NCBI GenBank assembly: GCA_949316495.1 | Contig: OX439004.1 | Location: 1,325,001 to 1,389,000 of the forward strand | Length of the DNA: 64,000 nt | DNA from: Amphiduros pacificus | Lineage: Eukaryota > Annelida > Polychaeta > Phyllodocida > Hesionidae | Reading direction: 5' to 3' | Shown: piece after piece, positions 22,101 to 49,276 of the stretch | Layout of the letters: each line of letters begins with the position of its first letter | Position numbering within the stretch: position 1 is the first letter of the stretch | The notes under the pieces: generated by a model | Database searches by the model: none | Seen by the model: only the letters and a program-made list of their open reading frames with translations | What the model was told of the DNA's origin: nothing | Made by a program: the position numbers and the translations under genes

Positions 22101-25100
22101 ATGAAGTCTTCCAGGTAATTACTCTCACTGGCTCACCATGAAGTCTTCCAGGTAATTACTCTCACTGGTGGGTGCTGGCTCACCATGAAGTCTTCCAGGT
22201 AATTACTCTCACTGGCTCACCATGAAGTCTTCCAGGTAATTACTCTCACTGGCTCACCATGAGGTCTTCCAGGTAATTACTCTCACTGGCTCACCATGAA
22301 GTCTTCCAGGTAATTACTCTCACTGGTGGGTGCTGGCTCACCATGAAGTCTTCCAGGTAATTACTCTCACTGGCTCACCATGAAGTCTTCCAGGTAAATA
22401 CTCTCACTGGTGGGTGCTGGCTCACCATGAAGTCTTCCAGGTAATTACTCTCACTGGCTCACCATGAAGTCTTCCAGGTAATTACTCTCACTGGCTCACC
22501 ATGAGGTCTTCCAGGTAATTACTCTCACTGGCTCACCATGAAGTCTTCCAGGTAATTACTCTCACTGGTCGGTGCTGGCTCACCATGAAGTCTTCCAGGT
22601 AATTACTCTCACTGCTGGGTGCTGGCTCACCATGAAGTCTTCCAGGTAAATACTCTTACTGCTGGGTGCTGGCTCACCATGAAGTCTTCCAGATAATTAC
22701 TCTCACTGGCTCACCATGAAGTCTTCCAGGTAATTACTCTCACTGGCTCACCATGAAGTCTTGCAGGTAATTACTCTCACTGGTGGGTGCTGGCTCACCA
22801 TGAAGTCTTCCAGGTAATTACTCTCACTGGCTCACCATGAAGTCTTCCAGGTAATTACTCTCACTGGCTCACCATGAAGTCTTGCAGGTAATTACTCTCA
22901 CTGGTGGATGCTGGCTCACCATGAAGTCTTGCAGGTAATTACTCTCACTGGTCGGTGCTGGCTCACCATGAAGTCTTCCAGGTAATTACTCTCACTGCTG
23001 GGTGCTGGCTCACCATGAAGTCTTCCAGGTAAATACTCTTACTGCTGGGTGCTGGCTCACCATGAAGTCTTCCAGGTAATTACTCTCACTGCTGGGTGCT
23101 GGCTCACCATGAAGTCTTCCAGGTAATTACTCTCACTGGCTCACCATGAAGTCTTCCAGGTAATTACTCTCACTGGCTCACCATGAAGTCTTGCAGGTAA
23201 TTACTCTCACTGGTGGATGCTGGCTCACCATGAAGTCTTCCAGGTAATTACTCTCACTGGCTCACCATGAAGTCTTCCAGGTAATTACTCTCACTGGTGG
23301 GTGCTGGCTCACCATGAAGTCTTCCAGGTAATTACTCTCACTGGTGGGTGCTGGCTCACCATGAAGTCTTCCAGGTAATTACTCTCACTGGCTCACCATG
23401 AAGTCTTCCAGGTAATTACTCTCACTGGCTCACCATGAAGTCTTCCAGGTAATTACTCTCACTGGCTCACCATGAAGTCTTCCAGGTAATTACTCTCACT
23501 GGCTCACCATGAGGTCTTCCAGGTAACTACTCTCACTGGCTCACCATGAAGTCTTCCAGGTAATTACTCTCACTGGTGGGTGCTGGCTCACCATGAAGTC
23601 TTCCAGGTAATTACTCTCACTGGTGGGTGCTGGCTCACCATGAAGTCTTCCAGGTAATTACTCTTACTGCTGGGTGCTGGCTGACCATGAAGTCTTCCAG
23701 GTAATTACTCTCACTGCTGGGTGCTGGCTCACCATGAAGTCTTCCAGGTAATTACTCTCACTGCTGGGTGCTGGCTCACCATGAAGTCTTCCAGGTAATT
23801 ACTCTCACTGCTGGGTGCTGGCTCACCATGAAGTCTTCCAGGTAATTACTCTCACTGGCTCACCATGAAGTCTTCCAGGTAATTACTCTCACTGCTGGGT
23901 GCTGGCTCACCATGAAGTCTTCCAGGTAATTACTCTCACTGGCTCACCATGAAGTCTTCAAGGTAATTACTCTCACTGGCTCACCATGAGGTCTTCCAGG
24001 TAATTACTCTCACTGGCTCACCATTAAGTCTTCCAGGTAATTACTCTCACTGCTGGGTGCTGGCTCACCATGAAGTCTTCCAGGTAATTACTCTCACTGG
24101 CTCACCATGAAGTCTTCCAGGTAATTACTCTCACTGCTGGGTGCTGGCTCACCATGAAGTCTTCCAGGTAATTACTCTCACTGGCTCACCATGAAGTCTT
24201 CCAGGTAATTACTCTCACTGGCTCACCATGAGGTCTTCCAGGTAATTACTCTCACTGGCTCACCATGAAGTCTTCCAGGTAATTACTCTCACTGGTGGGT
24301 GCTGGCTCACCATGAAGTCTTCCAGGTAATTACTCTCACTGGCTCACCATGAAGTCTTCCAGGTAAATACTCTCACTGGTGGGTGCTGGCTCACCATGAA
24401 GTCTTCCAGGTAATTACTCTCACTGGCTCACCATGAAGTCTTCCAGGTAATTACTCTCACTGGCTCACCATGAAGTCTTGCAGGTAATTACTCTCACTGG
24501 TGGATGCTGGCTCACCATGAAGTCTTGCAGGTAATTACTCTCACTGGTCGGTGCTGGCTCACCATGAAGTCTTCCAGGTAATTACTCTCACTGCTGGGTG
24601 CTGGCTCACCATGAAGTCTTCCAGGTAAATACTCTTACTGCTGGGTGCTGGCTCACCATGAAGTCTTCCAGGTAATTACTCTCACTGCTGGGTGCTGGCT
24701 CACCATGAAGTCTTCCAGGTAATTACTCTCACTGGCTCACCATGAAGTCTTCCAGGTAATTACTCTCACTGGCTCACCATGAAGTCTTGCAGGTAATTAC
24801 TCTCACTGGTGGATGCTGGCTCACCATGAAGTCTTCCAGGTAATTACTCTCACTGGCTCACCATGAAGTCTTCCAGGTAATTACTCTCACTGGTGGGTGC
24901 TGGCTCACCATGAAGTCTTCCAGGTAATTACTCTCACTGGTGGGTGCTGGCTCACCATGAAGTCTTCCAGGTAATTACTCTCACTGGCTCACCATGAAGT
25001 CTTCCAGGTAATTACTCTCACTGGCTCACCATGAAGTCTTCCAGGTAATTACTCTCACTGGCTCACCATGAAGTCTTCCAGGTAATTACTCTCACTGGCT

Positions 25101-28100
25101 CACCATGAAGTCTTCCAGGTAATTACTCTCACTGGCTCACCATGAGGTCTTCCAGGTAATTACTCTCACTGGCTCACCATGAAGTCTTCCAGGTAATTAC
25201 TCTCACTGGCTCACCATGAGGTCTTCCAGGTAACTACTCTCACTGGCTCACCATGAAGTCTTCCAGGTAATTACTCTCACTGGTGGGTGCTGGCTCACCA
25301 TGAAGTCTTCCAGGTAATTACTCTCACTGGTGGGTGCTGGCTCACCATGAAGTCTTCCAGGTAATTACTCTTACTGCTGGGTGCTGGCTGACCATGAAGT
25401 CTTCCAGGTAATTACTCTCACTGCTGGGTGCTGGCTCACCATGAAGTCTTCCAGGTAATTACTCTCACTGCTGGGTGCTGGCTCACCATGAAGTCTTCCA
25501 GGTAATTACTCTCACTGCTGGGTGCTGGCTCACCATGAAGTCTTCCAGGTAATTACTCTCACTGGCTCACCATGAAGTCTTCCAGGTAATTACTCTCACT
25601 GCTGGGTGCTGGCTCACCATGAAGTCTTCCAGGTAATTACTCTCACTGGCTCACCATGAAGTCTTCAAGGTAATTACTCTCACTGGCTCACCATGAGGTC
25701 TTCCAGGTAATTACTCTCACTGGCTCACCATTAAGTCTTCCAGGTAATTACTCTCACTGCTGGGTGCTGGCTCACCATGAAGTCTTCCAGGTAATTACTC
25801 TCACTGGCTCACCATGAAGTCTTCCAGGTAATTACTCTCACTGGTGGGTGCTGGCTCACCATGAAGTCTTCCAGGTAATTACTCTCACTGGCTCACCATG
25901 AAGTCTTCCAGGTAATTACTCTCACTGGCTCACCATGAGGTCTTCCAGGTAATTACTCTCACTGGCTCACCATGAAGTCTTCCAGGTAATTACTCTCACT
26001 GGTGGGTGCTGGCTCACCATGAAGTCTTCCAGGTAATTACTCTCACTGGCTCACCATGAAGTCTTCCAGGTAAATACTCTCACTGGTGGGTGCTGGCTCA
26101 CCATGAAGTCTTCCAGGTAATTACTCTCACTGGCTCACCATGAAGTCTTCCAGGTAATTACTCTCACTGGCTCACCATGAGGTCTTCCAGGTAATTACTC
26201 TCACTGGCTCACCATGAAGTCTTCCAGGTAATTACTCTCACTGGTGGGTGCTGGCTCACCATGAAGTCTTCCAGGTAATTACTCTCACTGGCTCACCATG
26301 AAGTCTTCCAGGTAATTACTCTCACTGGCTCACCATGAAGTCTTGCAGGTAATTACTCTCACTGGTGGATGCTGGCTCACCATGAAGTCTTGCAGGTAAT
26401 TACTCTCACTGGTCGGTGCTGGCTCACCATGAAGTCTTCCAGGTAATTACTCTCACTGCTGGGTGCTGGCTCACCATGAAGTCTTCCAGGTAAATACTCT
26501 TACTGCTGGGTGCTGGCTCACCATGAAGTCTTCCAGGTAATTACTCTCACTGCTGGGTGCTGGCTCACCATGAAGTCTTCCAGGTAATTACTCTCACTGG
26601 CTCACCATGAAGTCTTCCAGGTAATTACTCTCACTGGCTCACCATGAAGTCTTGCAGGTAATTACTCTCACTGGTGGATGCTGGCTCACCATGAAGTCTT
26701 CCAGGTAATTACTCTCACTGGCTCACCATGAAGTCTTCCAGGTAATTACTCTCACTGGTGGGTGCTGGCTCACCATGAAGTCTTCCAGGTAATTACTCTC
26801 ACTGGTGGGTGCTGGCTCACCATGAAGTCTTCCAGGTAATTACTCTCACTGGCTCACCATGAAGTCTTCCAGGTAATTACTCTCACTGGCTCACCATGAA
26901 GTCTTCCAGGTAATTACTCACACTGGCGGGTGCTGGCTCACCATGAAGTCTTCCAGGTAATTACTCTCACTGGTGGGTGCTGGCTCACCATGAAGTCTTC
27001 CAGGTAATTACTCTCACCGGTGGGTGCTGGCTCACCATGAAGTCTTCCAGGTAATTACTCTCACCGGTGGGTGCTGGCTCACCATGAAGTCTTCCAGGTA
27101 ATTACTCTCACCGGTGGGTGCTGGCTCACCATGAAGTCTTCCAGGTAATTACTCTCACTGGCTCACCATGAAGTCTTCCAGGTAATTACTCTCACTGGCT
27201 CACCATGAAGTCTTGCAGGTAATTACTCTCACTGGTGGATGCTGGCTCACCATGAAGTCTTCCAGGTAATTACTCTCACTGGTCGGTGCTGGCTCACCAT
27301 GAAGTCTTCCAGGTAATTACTCTCACTGCTGGGTGCTGGCTCACCATGAAGTCTTCCAGGTAAATACTCTTACTGCTGGGTGCTGGCTCACCATGAAGTC
27401 TTCCAGGTAATTACTCTCACTGCTGGGTGCTGGCTAACCATGAAGTCTTCCAGGTAATTACTCTCACTGGCTCACCATGAAGTCTTCCAGGTAATTACTC
27501 TCACTGGCTCACCATGAAGTCTTGCAGGTAATTACTCTCACTGGTGGATGCTGGCTCACCATGAAGTCTTCCAGGTAATTACTCTCACCGGTGGGTGCTG
27601 GCTCACCATGAAGTCTTCCAGGTTATTACTCTCACCGGTGGGTGCTGGCTCACCATGAAGTCTTCCAGGTAATTACTCACACTGGCGGATGCTGGCTCAC
27701 CATGAAGTCTTCCAAGTATAATTACTCTCACTGGTGGGTGCTGGCTCACCATGACGTCTTCCAGGTAATTACTATCACTGGTGGGTGCTGGCTCACCATG
27801 AAGTCTTCCAGGTAATTACTCTCACTGCTGGGTGCTGGCTCACCATGAAGTCTTCCAGGTAATTACTCTCACTGGTGGGTGCTGGCTCACCATGAAGTTT
27901 TCCAGGTAATTACTCTCACCGGTGGGTGCTGGCTCACCATGAAGTCTTCCAGGTAATTACTCTCACTGCTGGGTGCTGGCTCACCATGACGTCTTCCAGG
28001 TAATTACTCTCACTGCTGGGTGCTGGCTCACCATGAAGTCTTCCAGGTAATTACTCTCACTGACTCACCATGAAGTCTTCCAGGTAATTACTCTCACTGC

Positions 28101-29463
28101 TGGGTGCTGGCTCACCATGAAGTCTTCCAGGTAATTACTCTCACCGGTGGGTGCTGGCTCACCATGAAGTCTTCCAGGTAATTACTCTTACTGGTGGGTG
28201 CTGGCTCACCATGAAGTCTTCCAGGTAATTACTCTCACTGGCGGGTGCTGGCTCACCATGAAGTCTTCCAGGTAATTACTCTTACTGCTGGGTGCTGGCT
28301 CACCATGAAGTCTTCCAGGTAGTTACTCTCACTGGCGGGTGCTGGCTCACCATGAAGTCTTCCAGGTAATTACTCTCACTGGTGGATGCTGGCTCACCAT
28401 GAAGTCTTCCAGGTAATTACTCTCACTGCTGGGTGCTGGCTCACCATGAAGTCTTCCAGGTAATTACTCTTACTGGTGGGTGCTGGCTCACCATGAAGTC
28501 TTCCAGGTAATTACTCTCACTGGTTGGTGCTGGCTCACCATGAAGTCTTCCAGGTAATTACTCTTACTGCTGGGTGCTGGCTCACCATGAAGTCTTCCAG
28601 GTAATTACTCTCACTGGCGGGTGCTGGCTCACCATGAAGTCTTCCAGGTAGTTACTCTCACTGGTTGGTGCTGGCTCACCATGAAGTCTTCCAGGTAATT
28701 ACTCTCACTGACTCACCATGAAGTCTTCCAGGTAATTACTCTCACTGGTGGGTGCTGGCTCACCATGAAGTCTTCCAGGTAATTACTCTCACTGGTGGGT
28801 GCTGGCTCGTCATGAAGTCTTCCAGGTAAATACTTTCACCTGGAAGACCTGATTGAACTTGTCCTTTTAACGTCTTTTTTCCGCAGTTTCGCAAAACTGT
28901 AATGTTGACATCTTAATCTATCAATCTAGAAATCTTAGTGAGCTGTGAAGAGTGAATAAGTAACCAACTTCGAAGATATGGTCCATTTAGTATGTGATAA
29001 TATATTTATAATACCACAATGTATGTATCCAAATAATCTTTATGGGTCAATGTCATTTGGGTGCTGGCTCACCCTGTAGACTTTCAGCTAAGAAACGTCT
29101 GGTTCATTCTCAATTTGTACCCAACCAATAATCAAATAGATGTCTTAGATGTGAATATAAGATCTGAATATTAGCTCATCAGGCTTTTATAATTTGTACA
29201 TGTGAATGTAATTTTAGGGTCACTACTACTTTGAGCACCTAGGTGGAGACCCCGATACTCGCGATGTGTACAGGGAAAGCCCGCACTTCCAGGCTTGTGT
29301 GGACTTCTGCAGCAAGTATGACGCTCCCTCGTTTGATCCCAACTACGATAGTCTCAGCATTGAACACTTCAGGCCAATGGTGAAGAGAATTTTCTCCAGA
29401 ACACCGTACTTCTTTGACCCTTCACACCCCAAGGCTGGAGCTGTCGTGGGCAAAGGAAGCTAA
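15922..29463 (+). CDS. HD-domain protein (COG4341 / PhnZ-like), three exons, 202 aa
   Basis: Exons 15922-16118, 19746-19911 and 29218-29463 join in frame (phases 2 and 0) to a 202-residue protein ending at TAA 29461-29463. The HD-superfamily pattern is clear: LLEHGLQTA (H59), LLHDIGELL (H83-D84), NHGE (H94), LAHHDVFQ (H116/H117), GHYYFEH, and SKYDAPSFDP (D156). The H59-H83 spacing of 24 equals that I recall for PhnZ. Members are either predicted phosphohydrolases or mixed-valent di-iron oxygenases that cleave organophosphonates; which applies here is not known. There is no signal peptide or membrane segment, so it is probably cytosolic. Exon 1 starts after an in-frame stop. Intron 2 is 9.3 kb, nearly all a tandem array of its own 5' junction. 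Confidence 0.88.
17060..17720 (+). repeat. Interspersed repeat, copy 1 (AGCAGAGC-ended family)
   Basis: Shares long stretches with 18.24-18.60 kb and with the reverse complement of 62.62-62.98 kb: ATTCACTTTTAATGGTTG, AAGGTCAAAGGTCACATGAC, GCTGAGATATGCTCCGTAC, GATTTGAAGGAATCT and TACTGGTAGTTTT. It is non-coding. It is probably a non-autonomous DNA transposon, with an end like AGCAGAGCTAA as seen in the other copies. Confidence 0.7.
17337..17349 (+). promoter_or_regulatory. Perfect DR1 nuclear-receptor motif inside the repeat
   Basis: AGGTCA-A-AGGTCA is an exact direct repeat with one-base spacing, the consensus for RXR heterodimers and HNF4. The same motif is kept in the copy at 62881-62893. 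Binding is inferred from motif knowledge only. Confidence 0.35.
18240..18600 (+). repeat. Interspersed repeat, copy 2
   Basis: Matches copy 1 from GGTCACATGAC through TACTGGTAGTTTTGGAGA and continues to a CAGACGGATGGACAGACAG stretch and a terminus reading CTCAGCAGAGCTAA. It is immediately followed by the LINE fragment at 18595. Confidence 0.7.
18595..18895 (+). mobile_element. CR1-like LINE reverse transcriptase fragment
   Basis: The plus strand encodes NWLTDHEQRVVIDCDESDP followed by SGVPQGTVF, then in a shifted frame RLFADDSLLYRIVESDDDA and LEEWSNVWQVDLHPQKCYIL. This is the RT palm, with the catalytic FADD motif. The usual stretch between SGVPQG and the FADD strand is largely missing, so this is an internally deleted, dead fragment. 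It differs in lineage from the LINE at 11.3-13.7 kb (FADDSLLY versus YADDTQIY). Confidence 0.8.
19746..19911 (+). CDS. HD-domain gene exon 2, source of the intron-2 array
   Basis: Encodes residues 66-121, including LLHDIGELL and NHGE and ending WWVLAHHDVFQ. The acceptor is TTACAG and the donor CAG|GTAAAT. The last 35 bases of this exon plus the start of the intron form the unit of the huge array that follows. The exon reads GACGTC (Asp-Val), while most array copies read GAAGTC (Glu-Val). Confidence 0.88.
19912..28840 (+). repeat. 47/37-bp exon-intron-junction minisatellite, about 200 copies
   Basis: The full unit is 47 bp: the exon-2 3' end (GGTGGGTGCTGG, CTCACCATGAAGTCTTCCAG) plus an intronic GTAATTACTCTCACT. 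A common 37-bp form lacks ten bases between two TGG triplets, as expected of deletion across a short direct repeat. Nearly every unit retains CAG|GTAATT, a good 5' splice site, giving about 200 donor-like sites in one intron. Private variants recur at fixed distances: TTAAGTCTTCC near 22053, 24023 and 25732; GTCTTCAAGG near 21987, 23957 and 25667. These show higher-order duplication in blocks of about 1.7-2.0 kb. Reading through the true donor meets a stop within about 16 codons. Confidence 0.97.
28817..28848 (+). other. Perfect 11-bp hairpin closing the junction array
   Basis: GTCTTCCAGGT at 28817-28827 is followed, after a 10-base loop, by its exact reverse complement ACCTGGAAGAC at 28838-28848. 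The left arm is the donor core of the last array unit, so in RNA this last donor could be base-paired. Confidence 0.8.
28849..29217 (+). other. 3' end of intron 2 with an orphan degenerate repeat copy
   Basis: This is unique AT-rich sequence up to the acceptor GTAATTTTAG at 29208-29217. A lone, diverged copy of the array unit lies at 29058-29087 (GGGTGCTGGCTCACC is kept, then ACTTTCAG) and no longer has a GT after CAG. It implies the array once reached further or that single units can be transposed nearby. Confidence 0.65.
29218..29463 (+). CDS. HD-domain gene exon 3
   Basis: Encodes residues 122-202: GHYYFEHLGGDPDTRDVY, FCSKYDAPSFDPNYD, FRPMVKRIF and a short tail ending GAVVGKGS. It starts in phase 0 after TTTTAG. 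It supplies the last probable metal ligand (D156). Confidence 0.88.
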   Translation, partial: GHYYFEHLGGDPDTRDVYRESPHFQACVDFCSKYDAPSFDPNYDSLSIEHFRPMVKRIFSRTPYFFDPSHPKAGAVVGKGS

Positions 29464-29484
29464 CTTAAAACTCAAATCATAGAG

Positions 29485-29490
29485 AATAAA
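29485..29490 (+). terminator. Polyadenylation signal of the HD-domain gene
   Basis: AATAAA lies 22 bases after the stop codon, implying a very short 3' UTR. No other canonical hexamer is nearer. Confidence 0.55.
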
Positions 29491-29692
29491 ATTAGTTGCA
29501 GATAAAAAATGAATGGCTTCTCATTTCCACACCCCCACCCAATTTTTAGTCAAGAAAGACATGAGAGATTTTTCGTTGTTGTCCCATAACATTTACAGGG
29601 ATCTTACCAGACAGGAATATTTGGGGAAAAGAGGAATTTTGCAAATCAGGAGTTTTTGCAGAGAATCTTTATCTCATGAAGAGTGGTAACAC

Positions 29693-30099
29693 TAAGTGAG
29701 TGCAGACCTAGATATATATTATCTAGTGAGTGCAGACCTAGATATATATTATCTAGAACGTGCAGACCTAGATATATATTATCTAGTGAGTGCAGACCTA
29801 GATATTTATTATCTAGTGAGTGCAGACCAAGATATATATTATCTAGTGAGTGCAGACCTAGATATATATTATCTAGAACGTGCAGACCTAGATATATATT
29901 ATCTAGAACGTGCAGACCTAGATATATATTATCTAGTGAGTGCAGACCTAGATATTTATTATCTAGTGAGTGCAGACCTAGATATATATTATCTAGTGAG
30001 TGCAGACCAAGATATATATTATCTAGTGAGTGCAGACCAAGATATATATTATCTAGTGAGTGCAGACCTAGATATTTATTATCTAGTGAGTGCAGACTG
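29693..30099. repeat. 30-bp minisatellite
   Basis: About 13.5 copies of a 30-bp unit containing GTGCAGACCTAGATATATAT, with the variants GTGAGTGC/GAACGTGC, CCTAG/CCAAG and ATATAT/ATTTAT. Frames remain open on both strands only because the unit is a multiple of three and has no stop in those frames. It lies between the HD gene and the XAB2 3' end. Confidence 0.92.
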
Positions 30100-31880
30100 C
30101 TTCTGTCTTTACTGTCCATCTGGTTGGACAAAGGACCCTTATGCCAGGAGAACCAGTAGTTATTGTTTATTTGATCTTAGTAGTCACCAAGCAGACCAAT
30201 GATGAGTTTTAATAGGTTCTCTGGCAAATATAGAGTTTGTCTTCAGACTACTACCTGACACTTTTGAGTCAAGAGATTTGGGGTCATCAGTTTCAATTTA
30301 TTTTGAGCGATGCACTAAACCCTCTTACCATCAGCATTGAACTTTCTATGTGGTAACCTAAGTTTGAGAAAAGGTGGGGGCCCCCATTCCCCCTGTTCCT
30401 ACCCCTATGTATGACATTAAGACATTGCCACATGAGTGTGAAATTTATCCAGCCTATGATCAGATGTCTTATCCCGATGCTGCATGTTCATTTCTGCCTG
30501 ATTCAGCTGTCCTCTTGCTTTAGAATATCATTAAAGGAGCTGATGCTGGTGAAATCAGATGGGTAATGACATTTGATTGCAAAGTTTGGGTATAAATATT
30601 TAAATTACACTGTAAGGAAAAGGTGCTTGAATGCTTTAATCATACTCTGCATAAACATGGGTTTTCATACAATAGGGAAGTAATAATCAGACATATTTTA
30701 TGGTACTATTTGCTGTTAGTAGTAAATTCAGCTTTTAATTTGAAGCATTCAAAGCTGCTCATACAATCCTAGGAAATTAATTAATCCAATTATGAGGCAA
30801 AGAACAAAACAAATAACAGAAAAAAAATATATGTCATACCAAAAACAATAAATGGCACTTTCCAACCCACTATGTGGGACTGAGATCATGGTGTCATGTC
30901 ATAGACATTTTAAGTATGGTACTTTCACATTCTTTAGTGATGGAAGGTGATTTTTGGGTCATATGTACATGAGTGTCTATGCCAGGCAGCAGGTTTAAGA
31001 CCCCTCCCCACTTTTTGAAAAGAGCAGGGGATTGCCTCCCTGTGTGTGAATGGATTCTCCCTCTTCAATACGATCACTTCTAATAGTTACCTACAGCTTG
31101 CAATGATGTGCAAATTCAATTGTTAATGGGTTGTTAAACACAGTTTTTTTAAAAATTATAATTGGAAATTATTGTTCTCTCTCCTTTTTGAGAACTTGTT
31201 ATTGTAGAATAATATGTGTTGTAGAGGATATCCCAGAAAAGGTGTAAAACATACTGATATAATCAGAATACAAGCAAAGTTACAATTTTTGACTTATTAT
31301 TCTACTTTTATTGGTAATTTTTGAGAGGAAGAGTACAAAATCTGGGTATTACCAATTTGAAAAGTTTCCCAATGGATTTCTCATGTCCAAAAAAACATAA
31401 AATAGACTCTAAGATTACTCAAATATGTCAAATAGGAGCCAAGCAATATTATATTTAAGTTTTGCCCTGCCATGTTTCGGCCATTTTGGATTTATGCAAA
31501 TTACGCATTGTTCCACTACTTGGATTTTGGTAGACTTTTACTATGTTATTCTCTAGGCTCTTCCAAGACATTTTCTATCAGTTTTATTTCTGTTCTAATT
31601 TGTTCCGGGTTAGGCCATTTTTTGTCATATATTGACTGGACTATTGGCTCATGTTATAAAATACAACTAAGATCAGGAATTATACATCTGATAAAATTTA
31701 TATCTTTCTCATAACTATACTCATTCCCTAAATGAGTATGGTTATGACCTTGTATGGCTATGACATTGACTATACCCTAAATTATAATTTAGGTTTTTAT
31801 CTTAAATGTTAATCCAATGAATCCAATACATAAAAGAGTAAAAAAGAAATCAATATAATTCATGGTTCACTACCATAAGA
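30100..31880. other. Intergenic region between convergent genes
   Basis: No gene, clear transposon or tandem repeat is seen. The sequence is AT-rich and unique. Confidence 0.45.
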
Positions 31881-31886
31881 TTTATT
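31881..31886 (-). terminator. XAB2: Probable XAB2 polyadenylation signal
   Basis: AATAAA on the minus strand lies about 240 bases after the XAB2 stop codon. It is the first canonical hexamer downstream; ATAAAA-like variants occur nearer. Confidence 0.45.
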
Positions 31887-32123
31887 CAAGCTATATCACA
31901 TAATATAAGCCAGACAATTCTGTCATGATTTATGGCTGCGACACCATTTTACCTTCACTACCGATTAACTATGCTTAAGATCTTCAACCAGATAAAATTC
32001 CTCATGGGAATTTAGATTTAATTGTGTTATTAGTGCAAGTCTGTAGGGCTTTTATATAAAAAATATTTTATGATTTCTCATTGTCTCTGTATCATATGTA
32101 ATTGTTATAGTTGAGTAGCATAT

Positions 32124-49276
<17,153 letters not shown>

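Noticed and set aside
19912-28840. CRISPR-like direct repeat array
   Set aside because: Units are contiguous with no unique spacers, and the sequence is an intron of a spliced gene.
29646-30202. Three frames of about 160 codons over the 30-bp array
   Set aside because: Open only because of repeat periodicity; translation is a monotone repeat on either strand.
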